Positions 47,600-60,389 of a stretch of 64,000 nt of DNA are shown piece after piece (position 1 is the first letter of the stretch; the number at the start of each line of letters is the position of its first letter). The position numbers were made by a program, and so were the translations under genes. Under the pieces are notes generated by a model. That model was not told where the DNA came from. It was given only the letters and a program-made list of their open reading frames with translations, and ran no database searches. This stretch comes from Cloeon dipterum (Eukaryota; Arthropoda; Insecta; Ephemeroptera; Baetidae): contig NC_088787.1 in the NCBI RefSeq assembly GCF_949628265.1, positions 1,230,501 to 1,294,500 on the forward strand, in the 5' to 3' direction.

Positions 47600-49015
47600 T
47601 GTAATTTTAAAAGAGAAAGTCGGACTCTGCTTGCGCGTCAAACAGATAAACAGCAACTGGCGTTTGTGCCTTCTGCTTCGTGGGCTGGAAGGTGATAGTG
47701 GGAAATTTCCCCTCCACCTTTGCTAGGCTGCTTACCTGTATAGGAGAGGGAATTGAGGAAGGGAAAGTATAGTATTTGCGTCTGGTTGTGTAAATAGCGG
47801 AACTAACCTTTGGTGGCGCTCTGATCACTTCCAGAGCCTATCAGATTTGTATGCGAAGAAGACCGGCCGGAGATGTGAATATGAGTTCCAGCGTCCAACC
47901 TCCCTGACGAGTTGCTGGGGGCCAGCGTGGATAGAGCGTCATGCCTTGGCTAGTGCCCGGCTGCTCATTATGCTTCTAATCCATAGTGAAGTCAATTTTG
48001 AGAAAACCAATCCGAGCTGAAGATGAAGTCCTTTTGGCCATCATATCCTGATCAGTCGAATAGGCCTCGCGGCTTCTGGTGGGTGATGGCTGCGTACTGG
48101 GACCATGACTGACTGAGAAGTGAGGACCGGCGCCCTGAACTCGCCTTCGGAGATGACCCCGCCGGCTATTCTGATTTGTCCGGGCGCCCATTCCCGACTT
48201 GGCCTCTTTTGTAGGCTCATCGGGTCATGTTTAATTTTAATTATTATTAATCAAAGAGAAAATATCAGAGAATAATAATAATTTTTTTTTATTTTGGCAT
48301 GCATATATAACTCATGGAAATTTTGTTAATAACTTCTTCCTAGATTTATTTTACTACAGCTACTGCATAGATCGAAAAGGCATACGGGTGTTCTAGTCAA
48401 TCATTTACATACATACATGTCTCATATAATTTCTAAGATATTCTAATCATATGAAAATCTCAATTATAACTATTCCGTCTTGACTAAACAATAATTTTTT
48501 TTTCTATTTACCTGGACCAAAAATTATAATTAATTATCCTATAGAAACCCTATAGATTGCTGAAGCACGTTCAATAAAAATTTGTTATTGTAATTAAAGT
48601 GTAATTTATATTCACATCTTTCTTATTTTTTTAATACAAAATTCAACAGCTGAATTACATTGATTTCTTTTCTTACTTGAATCTAAGTTGGCATAAAACG
48701 AATGCGGATATCATAGTTAGCTCTAAAATTAAGTCTATTTGATCGAAATTATCAATCTTATGATGAAAAATAAGCATATATATAAACACACACATACATA
48801 TAGCCTGGAACTCCCATGTCTTAGCGTGAATTATTCAAAGTATGTTAAATTGATCGATAAGACATGGGGGTTCTAGGCAATTGTTTTCACATACATGATA
48901 TACTAAGATATTCAATAACATAGAAAGCTACACTCTGAAATTCAGATTTAACTATGTATTATTCTATCTTGACGAGTCAGTACATTTATCAACACCAAAG
49001 AAAGATCAAAACTAA
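47600..49015. other. Gap between the zinc-binding gene and gene B
   Basis: 47607-48240 holds several overlapping minus-strand frames (for example around 47976-48191) with good codon variety but no consistent splicing. They could be 5' exons of the zinc-binding gene or another short gene; I could not decide. 48240-49015 is AT-rich with two loosely similar stretches (near 48360-48460 and 48830-48930) containing acatacat runs and 'ttctag' words. No gene seen there. Confidence 0.35.
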
Positions 49016-49020
49016 TTAAC

Positions 49021-52000
49021 CTAGATAATGCTATTGACTGGTGAACTACGTTCAATTAAAGCTTGCAATACCTCTTGATCACATTCCTCGGATTCTTTGG
49101 CGTATGACAGGGCAGTTTTCCCTCTTTTGTCTTCAATGTTGACATTAACGTTTTTGTCCAGCAGCATTTGAGCGAGTTCCCACTTTTTAAGTTCGCAAGT
49201 TAGCATCAGTGCAGTCATGCCTATATCGTTTGTTGCATCCAAGTCTACGACACTCTGCTCAACAAGCCACTCAGCGACAGTGAATTCATAGACGGATTTA
49301 AAAACCTTTTCAATTGCCAGATGCAAAATTGTGTTGCCGTCATTCGACCGATGCTTTACCAAATTAGATTTTATTCTATGTATCAATTTGAAAGTGTCGA
49401 GGTCACGTATCGAGTAGTACAAAACATTATTTCCCTCATTGTCCGTCAGAGTCAGATTTGCACCTCTCTCGTGCATTCTTAAAATCAAACTTTGCTTCGC
49501 TTCCTGTGAACGACGAAAAATCAGTGATGCGGCGTAGTGAAAAGCAGTTTTTCCGCGTCTGTTTTTTATGTTGGTATCAACATTTGCATTCAACAGTAAT
49601 TCAGCGACGCTCAATTTGCCGTATCTGCATGCTAGCAGCAGGGGAGTCTCTCTCTTATGGTTCAACGCGTTTAAATCGACTTCGTCACTTTGTAGCATGA
49701 TCGAAGAAACAATCCCAATTCTACATTCCTTATTTTCAACAATCTGATAATCAAACCTTTTGAAATATTTACCCCTCTCTTCTTTAACAGACGACCTGAT
49801 CGCCAAATGCAGAGTGGTATCCCCGCTTTTCAAACGGCAGTGGACTAAATTGACATTTTTCTCGAGAATAAGATGAAACATTTTCAAATCATTTATGGCA
49901 TGGTGCAGAGCATTTTTTCCTTCTTTATCCGTCAGTGACAAGTCTGCACCTTTTTCAAGAAACATTCGGGCAAGATTCAAGTCTCCTGAATGGGCCATGT
50001 GGTGAGAAGCAGTTTTCCCGTCACAATCCACAACATTGACGTCAATGTTTTTGGTTAAAAGAATTTTGGCAACATCCCATCTGCTACGTTTGCAAGCGAG
50101 CAGCAGCGCTGTTTGGTTGGCAGAATTTTTGGCGTTTAAATCGACGCCATCTTGTTCCACTAGCCAACGAATGACGTCATCGTTGCACGTGCCAACCTTA
50201 CGAATAGGTTCATACGATTTGATAGCAAAGTGAAGAATTGTGTCTTCATTAGTGAGTATCTGTTTTGCTAAATCATTGTTTTGCTCGTAAATGCTCTGAA
50301 ACATTTTCAAGTTGGTGACTGCGTAGTGAAGGCAATATTTTCCTCCTTTCTTCGGTTTATTCACACTCATTTCAAACCAATTTTGTGTCAATTTACCATT
50401 TCCGCTCTTTGTGACGTAGTGAATTGCTAATTTTCCTTTACTATTTTCAATATTGGCATCGACGTTTTTGTCCACCAGCATTTGAGTGACTTCCCAGTTT
50501 TTACTCTTGTAAGCCAGCATCAGTGCAGTCATGCCTTTGTCGTTTGTTGCATTCAAGTCTACGACATTCTGCTCAACAAGCCACTCAGCGACATTGAATT
50601 TATCCTTTTCAATTGCCAGATGCAGAATTGTGCTGCCGTCATTCGACCGATTCCTTACCAAATTCGAATTTATTCCATGGAGCAATTTGAAAGTGTCCAA
50701 GTCTTTCATCAAATAGTACAAAACATTATATCCCTCATTGTCCGTCAGAGTCAGATCTGCACCTTGATCGTACATTCTTAAAATCAAATTTTGAATCGCC
50801 GCCTTTGAACGACTAGAAATCGATTGTGCGGCGTAGTGAAAAGCAGTTTTTCCACTTCTGTTTTGAATGTTGGTATCAACATTTGCAGTCAAAAGTAATT
50901 CAGCGACGCTCCATTTGCTGATTCTGCACGCTAGCATCAATGGAGTCATTCCCTTATAGTTTAACGCGTTCAAAACGTCAACTACCCGATAATCATTAGT
51001 AGCAAAACTATCAAAATGTTTATACCTCTTTTCGTCAACAGATGAACTGTTCATAGAACGCAGACTGGTATCTCCATTTTCCAATCGGCAATTTACTAAA
51101 TTGTTAGTGCCTTCATCGTTTGTTGCATTCAAATCATCGATACTCAACAGCTCAACGAGAAGACGAATGACTTTATACTTACAGTGAGATTCAATAGCAG
51201 AGTGAAGAATTGTGTTTCCGTTTTCCAGCTGCTGTTTCACCAAATTGACATTTTTTCTGTGAATGAGCATGAAAGAATCAACGTATCCTTTTAACAATAG
51301 TTCGTGAATAACATTCCTTCCTAGGTAATCTACCGTCAGTGGGACATCTGCTCCTTTTTCAATGATCGAACGAACCAAATTCCTTAAATGAACTTTATTA
51401 AATCTATTCCATATACAAGAAAGCGATTCTGCGGTGTAGTACAAAGCGGTTTTTCCATCTTTACCTATTGCGTTGACTTCAACGTTTTTTGTCAAAAGTA
51501 ATTCGGCAACATTCCATTTGTTCTCCTTGCATGCTAGAAGCAGAGGAGTCTCATTTTGATTGTTCATTGCGTTTAAATCGAAGCCATTTTGATTTATGAT
51601 CGAAAATATAATACCATTCCTATATTCCTTAGAATAGTGTGAAGTTGGCCGAGAAAGACAATATGTAACAATTCCATCACTTATAGATACACTGATCGCT
51701 AAATGCAGAATGGTATCTCCATTTTCCAACCGGCAATGTACTAAACTGTTATTTTTCTCAAGTATTAGATGAAACATTTTGAAATCATGTATGGCGTGGT
51801 GCAAGGCATTTTTGCCTTCCTTATCCGTCAGTGACAAGTTTGCACCATTTTCAATAAACTTTTGGGCAAGATCCAAGTCTCCTGAAAGGGACATGTGGTG
51901 AAAAGCAGTTTTCCCGTCACAATCCACAACATTGACGTCAATATTTTTGGTTAGAAGAATTTTCGCCGCCTCCCATCTGCAAAGTTGGCAAGCGAGCAGC

Positions 52001-55000
52001 AGCGCTGTTTTCCCGGATGCATTTTTGGCGTTTAAATCGACGCCATCTTGCTCCACAAGCCATCGAATGACGTCATCGTTGCACGTGCCAACACTACCAA
52101 CTCTACGATAAGGATCATACGATTTGATTGCTAAGTGAAGAAAAGTTTCTTCGTTGCTCAATAGCTGTTTCACGAGGCCATTGTTTATTTTGAAAATCAG
52201 CTTGATAATTTGCAAATTTGATGTTGCGTAATGCAGGTAATTTTGTCCACTCTTATCAACAACAGTTAAATCTGCCCCGCTCTCGAGTATCATTTGCACC
52301 AAATGAACTTTTTTACTTTCTATGACGTAGTGAAGTGCCGATTTTTTATCTCCGTCTAGGACGTTGACGTCAACGTTTTTGGTCAGCAGCATTTCAACAG
52401 TTTTCCAATTCTCCTTTTTGCAAGCCAGCAGCAAAGGAGATTGGTTCTCATTGTTTACAGCGTTCAAATCAACAACTTGTTGCTCAATGAGCCACTGAAT
52501 GACATCAAACTCACCAGATTCAATTGCAAGATGAAGAGATGTGTTTCCGTTTTTCAGGCGCTGTTTTACCAAACGACCATCTTTCTCGTGAATGTATTTC
52601 ACGATCTGCAAATTGTCCATAGCGTGGTGAAAGGCATTCATTCCGCAGTGGTCCTTAAGTGTTAAATTCGCTCTGGCTGAAATCAATTTTTGCACCAAAT
52701 CCAGGTCACCAGATCGTACTGCAAAGTGCAGAGCGGTATTCCCATCACGGTCAGTAAGGTTGACGTCAACATTTTTGTCCATCAGCATTTTAGCGAATGC
52801 CCACTTTTTTTCCTTGAATGACATAAGAAGCGCAGATTTGTTCTTGTTGTTTTTCGCGTTCAAATCGACTTCACTTTGTTGCAACAACCAATCAACGACT
52901 TTAAAGTCAGAGTTTGCTTGAATTGCCACGTGCAGGATCGTATCTCCGTTTTTAAGTCGTTGTCCTAGCAAATCAGGGTTTTTTTCATGGATAAACAGAA
53001 AAACATCTATATTCGATAATGAATGGTGTAAAGCGTTCCACTCTCTCTTGTCTGCCACAGCTAAACGAGCTTTTTCTTCTGCAATCGAAATTCGAGGAGC
53101 TTTCCAGTCCAAAATACATTTGATGACCTCGAGACGACCGTGTTGACATGCAACATGGAGTGCGGTTTGCCCTTCAAAATCTGTAGCGTTGGAGTTCGCA
53201 CCGTTGCCAAGAAGCTTCTTAACGAAATCTAATTGTCCTCTTTGTGCGGCGTAGTGCAACGCGGTTAACCCTTTATAGTCTTCGATGTTCAAGTCTTCGC
53301 CCGAATCGAGCCACATTTGCAGAAACTTCGTGTCATCTCTTTCTGCAGCAAGATGCAAACACGACTGTCCAACGTTATTCTTGATCGTTGGGTCGACATC
53401 TTTTGACATCAACATCGTCATCAAGTAATCAAAGTCAGGGATACATTTATTTTTGGCAGCGAAACTTAAAGCTGTTCTGCCTCTGTTGTCCTTAACACTA
53501 ATGTCGACACCATACTCTTCGATGAGAAGACGAAGTACTTCGCTAATATCATCATCATCATCACTGTTCTCGATTAAAATGTGCAGGCTGGTTTTGCTAC
53601 TTTTGGTGTTCTCCTTGGCCAGCTGGCCGTCTGTGTTGTGCAGCAATTTTAACACTTTTTCATTATTCTCTTGATCCAAATCCCTTCCAACCTCTCCATA
53701 ATTCTTGCATGCAAAATGAAAAGCATTCATTCCATTTTCGTCTTTGGCTTGAACATTAGCACCGCGATCGATTAGACTTTGGACAAGTTCATCAAAACCG
53801 TATTCTGCTGCGCAATGAAGTGGAGTTTTTCCCCTTGCGTCTTTTTTGTTGACATCGCTTTGAAGCATCAGGTAAAAGTCCATTTGTTCTTCATACTCTG
53901 ACCAGTCATTTCGATCGCCACTCTGAAACAAAGTGTTTGCGTCAACGCCTGCTTCATTCACAAGCCATTGACATATTTCAAAATTTCTTTCAAAGATTCT
54001 TTCAAAACTGCTAAAACAATAATATCCACGCACTGCTAATTGCAGAGGACTCTCTCCTTCCATTGTGTTTACATTTTTTATGCTCGGGCTTTTGCTCAAC
54101 AAATATTTTGCAATATCTTTGTATCCTTCAAACACGGAGCAGTGAAAAACATTTCGGTTTCCTTTGAATTGTTCTATTTCAAATGTTTCACCGTTGCGTT
54201 CAAATCCTTCGACTTTTTCCTCCAAAAGGAATCGGACCATGTCTAGGTGCCCCGAGAGAACAGCCACTTTCAGAGGGTCATTCGATTTACCCTTATCGTT
54301 GATAGCCTCATACATGCCATGATTTAGCAAAGATTTTACAAATTCAATATTGCCAGTAGTAATTGCAACGTAAATCAGTCTGCTTCCATATTCTTTGTTT
54401 TCTTTTAGAACGCCGTTCTGCAAGAGGAAGTCGATAATTTGGAAATGTCCTTCTTTAGCTGCACTCCGTGCAATGTCAAAGATGACATGACTTCCAGAGC
54501 GGATCAGCTCTCGCCACGAAGGAAATTTCTCCATTATCTTTTGAAAAGTGGATATCGCGTCATGAAATGCCACTAATTTAAACAAATAAGGCAGGACATT
54601 GAGCAACTGGTCTTCATCTTTGATTATATCCAATTCAATCAACTGAGAAGCAATTTCTTCAGCGTTCTTTGTCGCATCTTTAAACAGACTCCAGTTTCTC
54701 ACAAAGCAAATTGAACCAGTTTGGGATTCATTGAATTTGATAAAAGGTTTCAATATTCGGAGCGTGTGCACTAAGCCATCACGAACAACTATTTTCAAAA
54801 ATTCATTTGGTTTCCATTTGGCAGCCAATTGAATTGCGTCACTGTGGATTTCGATAATGTCATTGTCTTTTAAAGTGGAATAGTAGTGGTCAACAAACTC
54901 CCTGCACTTTTTTAGCCGCTTTCCGTAAAACAGGTTTGAACTTATCGACCCTTCATCGAAACTCAGGAAAGCTTCATTGTCTTCCATATCTCTGATATAT

Positions 55001-58000
55001 TTCTGTGCTGCGAGGAATTCGGCAAACGTCTGATGAATAAAATAGATGTAATGGCCCTCAAATGTAGCAATGCCCAAGGAATTTATTTTTTCCGAGTCTT
55101 CTTTACTCTTGTCAGGCCCTACGAGATTTTCTCCATTCATGAAGCGATATGCAACCTCTTGGAGGAGTTTCATCGCTAATTTGAATTTTTCTTCAAATTT
55201 TTCCTTCTGGCTTTTGTCAAATCCTTTTCGAACTAACGCCAATTCAACTTTTTGCCTCACAACCTGGTCGAAAATTTGGTACAAGTTTCCTTCGCTGTCG
55301 CATTGAGCAACCAAAATGAGGTACAAAGGGTTTTCAAGAATGCCCTTCTGTTTGAATTTTTTTATGAATAGTTCGCACTCGTCTTCAGTTTTGCCGGTAT
55401 GAATCTGCAATAATTCAAGCTGTTGTTCTTTACCCAATGGCTTGATTTGCACACGAACTGCATTTGATGCTACTTTCTGGATCGCTTCTGCTTCGTGTGG
55501 TCTCGTTCCGATCAATACGCAAATATTCTTTTCATTCAAATATTTGATCAGCTTAAGGATCATCTCTCGGCTTTCAGAACTGATTTCGTCATAGCCATCT
55601 AGCAAAATCATGCATTTTTTGTTATCAACCCATGTTTCAATTTCTTCTTCTGAATAAAGTGAGGCTGCTGCTAGGAAATTTAATTCTTTTCCTATTTTTT
55701 TCTTCGATGCAAACGAGCTAAATGATACTTTTGGTAATTGTAAAAAGAGTATATTATAAGAATTAATACATCTTCCGAGATGAGAAGCTAATTCTCTCAG
55801 GAAAGTTGACTTTCCCGCACCAGCGATAGAACTCAAGAGGTAAATTCGGGCTTCTTTTGTTACTTTGTTCAATAGCTTGTCAAAAGTCAATACCGTACTT
55901 TCTTTGTTAGATTCCTGCACTGAAAAATGAAGTTTGACAAAAGACTTAGGTTGGTCTGGAAAACTTAAAAGAAACTGCAGCGTTGAGCATAGCAAATTTT
56001 TGTTGCTCTTTGTCCCAGAAATGAGCAAAGTTTCGAGCTCTTCTTGTAGGCTTTTCCCCCTTTTCAGATTTTGGTCCATGAGGATGTTGATCAGCTTTTC
56101 GAGGCTTTCTACGATTTGGATTAAAGAGTTATCAATGGTGATAGGTTTAAAATCATGTTACCTTTGTCATGCAAAACCAGAACGAGCCATCCACTATGAT
56201 AGGTGGCAGATATTACCGGGTTGTGATTCGGTGGTAGCTGAAGATAATAAAATATTAGATTATTAATATTCTTCTCTTAGTTCAAAGCTACATATTTGCT
56301 TGCATGAACTAAACTAACTGTTATTTTATTAAAATACTTACTCCGTCATCGGTTCCTGTTGCACTTTGATCGATGATAATAAATAGCTTGGGCTTTCCAA
56401 TCCACTTTTCATTCTTTGGGCCCACGAATCGTTGCAGAATGTCGGAGAATTTCATCTCTGAGTTGTCTACAAGAACACAAACCTCATTTGTGTCTTCGTG
56501 CTCGCATACTTGTCCAAAGAAAATTGATAAAACGCAGCCGATGTCAGATTCCAAGCGCGATACTGCATATAGAAACTGTTAGCTTAAAAATTATATGATT
56601 CACGAGAAATATCAAACCTTCTTGAAAGTACCGCTCCAATGAGGAAGTATTTAGTATCCTCTCGGTGGTGTCAAAATCAAGGTTATTTTGGAGGGCATTT
56701 TTGATTTGATTGATATATTCATTGAAGTCTGTGAATAGAAGGAACGCCCGGCGGTGTCGTATCATTTCTCCCGAGCTTGCTTCCCAAGGATAAATGCCTT
56801 GTTTTGTCCTAACTCCAGAAGCGTCAGAGGTTGATCTAGATGAGGGTGACGCACTCCTACAAATTTATACAAAATTCAATTGGTTCAAGGTTTGTCATGA
56901 AAATAGAAAGAACTTACTTGGAGATCACAAACTTCTTGCTTAAGGAAAACATTTTGACCTCTGGAGTTTGACCCACTATTTTGCTCTCGAAAATTTCCGT
57001 ATCTTTGTGAATGTGGTATTGAACCATAGCTAGGATATTTATCAAGGGCTCGTCCTTTTCCATTGAATTTAAGACCTGGCAGCTACTGAGACCGAAAGTT
57101 GTTCCGCTTGGGTTGCGTCTAGCTCTTGTCGCTGCGGGAGTGAAACGTAGAGTGTTTGAAATTTTAGTAATTTGACTTAAATTACACTCGACTGAAGAGT
57201 AGAAGACGACCAAGTTGTGCATCTGCGGGGAATAAGTGATGCGACATGAATTTTCGTACTCATGATCCTCTTTCTGTTGGTTGGCACTATAAACCATGTC
57301 GAACCAGTCTCCTCGACATGGCTATCGATGAGATTTGAATTCAATTTTTTTATGAATATTGTAATTACTTACTCCAAAATTGATGATTTTTAGGCAGTTC
57401 TCAAAGCCAGGTAACTTTTTTAAAGACTCGAATATTTCAGTCGTTGTAAAAGAAACAAATTCTGCAGAGTCGTCGCTCTTATAGTGGTCTGTCATAATCA
57501 CCCCTTCTGTACCTCCGTGTGATAACACGTAAAGCACAAAGACTGATGGAACTTCTAAATGAATAAAATAAATAATATTTATAATAAACTAAGATTTGAT
57601 AACGTGCTTCATACCTGTGGAGCTGAAGTATCGCAGTAGATTGTCTTTGTCTGCAAGAATAGTAAGCAAAAACTCTTTGCTTGGCGAAAAGAGTCTACGA
57701 AAGTTACAATTTCTCCTCTTCTTGAAGGTATATTCCAAATTTTCCACATCTTTTTCATTACCCTCTCGAGAAAGATTGATGCTTTTTACCCTTGTGGCCT
57801 CTTTAAAGTCGTAGTCGACTACGAGAACGCAAACGCTTTGACGAGAGTTCAAATTAGTCACTTATCTTGCAATTATTGAGCATTTTCTTACTTTTTAGCA
57901 TTTACGTTTTTTCCATCTTCTATGAAACATCCTAGTTTCGCTTCCCCTTCAAGTTGACCCCTATTCTCCCCTGAAATGTTTTAATGATCCAATAAATGTT

Positions 58001-58076
58001 GCTTACGGAAAGACCATCAAACTTTTTGTATGCAATGCTTACCTTCTTTGATAATATCTTCATAATCCTCCTTCAT
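49021..58076 (-). CDS. Gene B: caspase / pseudocaspase / NACHT / long ankyrin protein
   Basis: Ten exons in one frame of 2,829 codons: 58043-58076, 57892-57970, 57615-57835, 57373-57554, 57186-57321, 56918-57131, 56618-56856, 56342-56562, 56162-56237, 49021-56108. The start is the ATG of a short first exon (MKEDYEDIIKEG). The first caspase-like domain has His124 (YVLSHGGTEG) and Cys174 (PCRGDWFD), then p10-like GTTFGLSSCQ and GQTPEVKMFS. The second caspase-like domain (about 295-510) lacks both residues (IFFGQ; FIIIDQSATG). NACHT: Walker A AGAGKST (Lys567), Walker B MILLDGYDE (Asp638), GTRP, FIHQTFAEFLAAQ. The rest, about 1,800 residues, is ankyrin repeats in blocks of about 130 residues, nine recognisable by the NVDVN-type word. 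Three exons have exactly the same length as in gene A (182, 136, 239 bp). Proposed role (inference): sensor with a built-in protease. Confidence 0.9.
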
Positions 58077-58079
58077 TTT

Positions 58080-58795
58080 TTATCAATTGCAGAACTGGAA
58101 GATAAAGGCTTATTTTTAATGATCTGATTGTTTAAAAATATTTCATTCTAGCTCATTTATGTCTTAGAAAATTATGAAAGCTGTCCAAATAAATAACGAT
58201 TTTAATATTTATATAAACCAGCAAAATAAAGTGGTTCAGTCCGCGTTTAGTCAATCGTTAATAAATTTCTAATTTTTAATTACACTTGAAATCTTTCCAT
58301 TGCAGTTTTTTCTCTAAAACAACATAAAGCAAAAATCGTTTAAGCGTAATTTAATGGCGACCAGTTTAAAAGGCTTTTAATTTGGGCGATTAGTTGCAAT
58401 CTGAATATTTTTAATCGGTAATGTGGCAAGATTATACAAATTATCCGCATCCATCAGATCGATAAGGGAAATTAAGCCCTTCCTCCAATGACTTCCTGCT
58501 GTGACATCATTGGAGGAGGAGCTTAATATTTTGCACTGAGCACTCTACAAAACACCTATTTAACGTGCAAGGAAACTTTTATGATACAAGGAGTTATACA
58601 AGTGCTTTGAGGTTGCGCGTCGATGTAGGAGAAATTTCGACCCCCCCCCCCTCCCCCCCGAAACCACGCGTGGGCCCGGCGGTTCCAGAAAGAAAAAATA
58701 TATTGATCTCTGGTTGGGGCAAACCTTTAAAACGTCGCCAGGTTACATTGGTAAACTTGTTAAAAATTATCGTTGCGATGGCTGAATGTCATCAA
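58080..58795. other. Upstream region of gene B
   Basis: AT-rich to 58560, probably containing the gene B promoter, with no distinct core motif. 58440-58540 shows a short inverted pair (aagcccttcctccaatga and tcattggaggaggagctt) that can form a hairpin. 58641-58659 is a nearly pure C tract. No gene seen. Confidence 0.4.
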
Positions 58796-58799
58796 TGTG

Positions 58800-60330
58800 G
58801 TTTTCAATGAACGGCGTTATTTCAATTAAGGGTTGTTTGGGTGCCGCGTTGCGCCGTTACTCGCAGCGCCGCTACGCGCTTCGACACGCCGCCGAAAATC
58901 GCTTCGCTGCAGAGCGCTCCTCCGCACGCAGTGGAAAATTAGAGAAAGAGTTAGCGGCGCCGCGCGGTGCCGCATAATGCTTCGCCACCCCGTGCGCCGC
59001 TGCAACGTCGCGCTGCACATTGCTGCTCAGCGCTGCGGAAAGGTGCTCTGCTGAAACGTGGTTCGCCAAAAATATGAGCGTCGGCGCTGCCAAAACTATT
59101 TAAAAGTAGTCATCAGGTCACGCGATCTGATGAGGGTCGGTGGTGGCGAGGGTGAAATATTATCGCCAAGTGTGTCCAAATAAACTCGAAACTGCAGAAA
59201 AAGCATTAAAATTCGGGCTTGGAAAGAGTTTCAAGTTTCAAGTCGCGATACCCTGAAAAGGTCATTCAGGTATGTTAGGTGTAAGCCCTACGCGAGACGC
59301 GTCGGATGAGGGGTTGTGGTCGACCATGTGACAAATGCACGAATTTAAAACAAAAATCAACTAAAAGTGTATGCGAGACGGCCAGAAGTCCCTGCGCACA
59401 CTGAACATCTTGGCGAGTATGAAATCTAAGTAAAATAAGCGGAGGAGCCGATAATAAGGAAAGAACCCTAAAAATCCACGTAATTACAGCAGTCACCTGA
59501 GGAAGGTAGGTGGTGGCGAGGGCAAAAAAATCGCCATTGAGCACTGTCAAATAAAAACATGTAAATTTGGCCTGGAGAAGAATCTCAGGTCGCGGTACCC
59601 TGAGAAAGGTCGTTTGGTCAAGCCAGGTTGAAGCTCTTTGCGAGCCCTGTTGAATGAGGGATCGTGGTCGACTATCCGACGAACGGTTGAATTTAGCCAA
59701 AATTAAATCCATATTCGTCTCGGCCGGCACTCCGAACGCCTTTTGCTGCGCACGCACACAAACCCAAAAACTTTTACTTACTAAAACGCTAATTTAAATT
59801 TCCTATATTATCCTAATGGGAGGCACAAAAACCATTCCGCGACGCGCGCCAAAAATTTGCGTCTCAGGATGTGAAATTTGGCCTTAAAACACTCCCAGAT
59901 AAATTGCGCATCGATTAATGAGCTCTATTTTAAATTTTTACCCAGGGACGTCCGCATACCTGACGAAAATTACTCAGGGTGCAAATGGGCAAATTTGCTC
60001 GGGTAATCATTTTAGCGCTATGGGCCCGCACACCGTTAGCTTTGTCTCTGCAAGCCCTATCCGAATCTTTGGTTTCGAGTCCCTGGGAGCCGAAAAATTG
60101 TGAATTGAACCTTTGAAACATCGCCCAGGACCTCTAGGAGGTCGCACGGCTCTAAAACTCTCTGGGAAGTCTTGCAATAGGCCAAATTGATTTAAATTAC
60201 AGCCAAAAACCGGTGCTGCCCAAACTCGCCGTAAAATTCTACGTGTTATAGGCGCATTCGCTAACCCCGTCATCCCCAACCTCCGCAAAAAGGCCTACTC
60301 TTGTTTATTCTGTTTTAATTCTCCAATGGG
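58800..60330. repeat. Dispersed repeat R1, copy 4 (with two internal sub-repeats)
   Basis: Follows the order of copy 1: a GC-rich 'gcgccgcgcggtgccgc' segment (58960), 'aaatatgagcgtc' (59070), sub-repeats starting near 59114 and 59505, a 'cttaaaacactcccaga' block (59880), and the tail 'aaactcgccgtaaaattct' with 'cgtgttataggc' (60220-60250). The paired sub-repeats seen here and in copy 1 indicate that they belong to the element itself. Confidence 0.7.
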
Positions 60331-60389
60331 CCCGATCGAGATTTAAACAACCCTGCACACCTAATGAATTCCGCGAATTGTTGCAGCGT

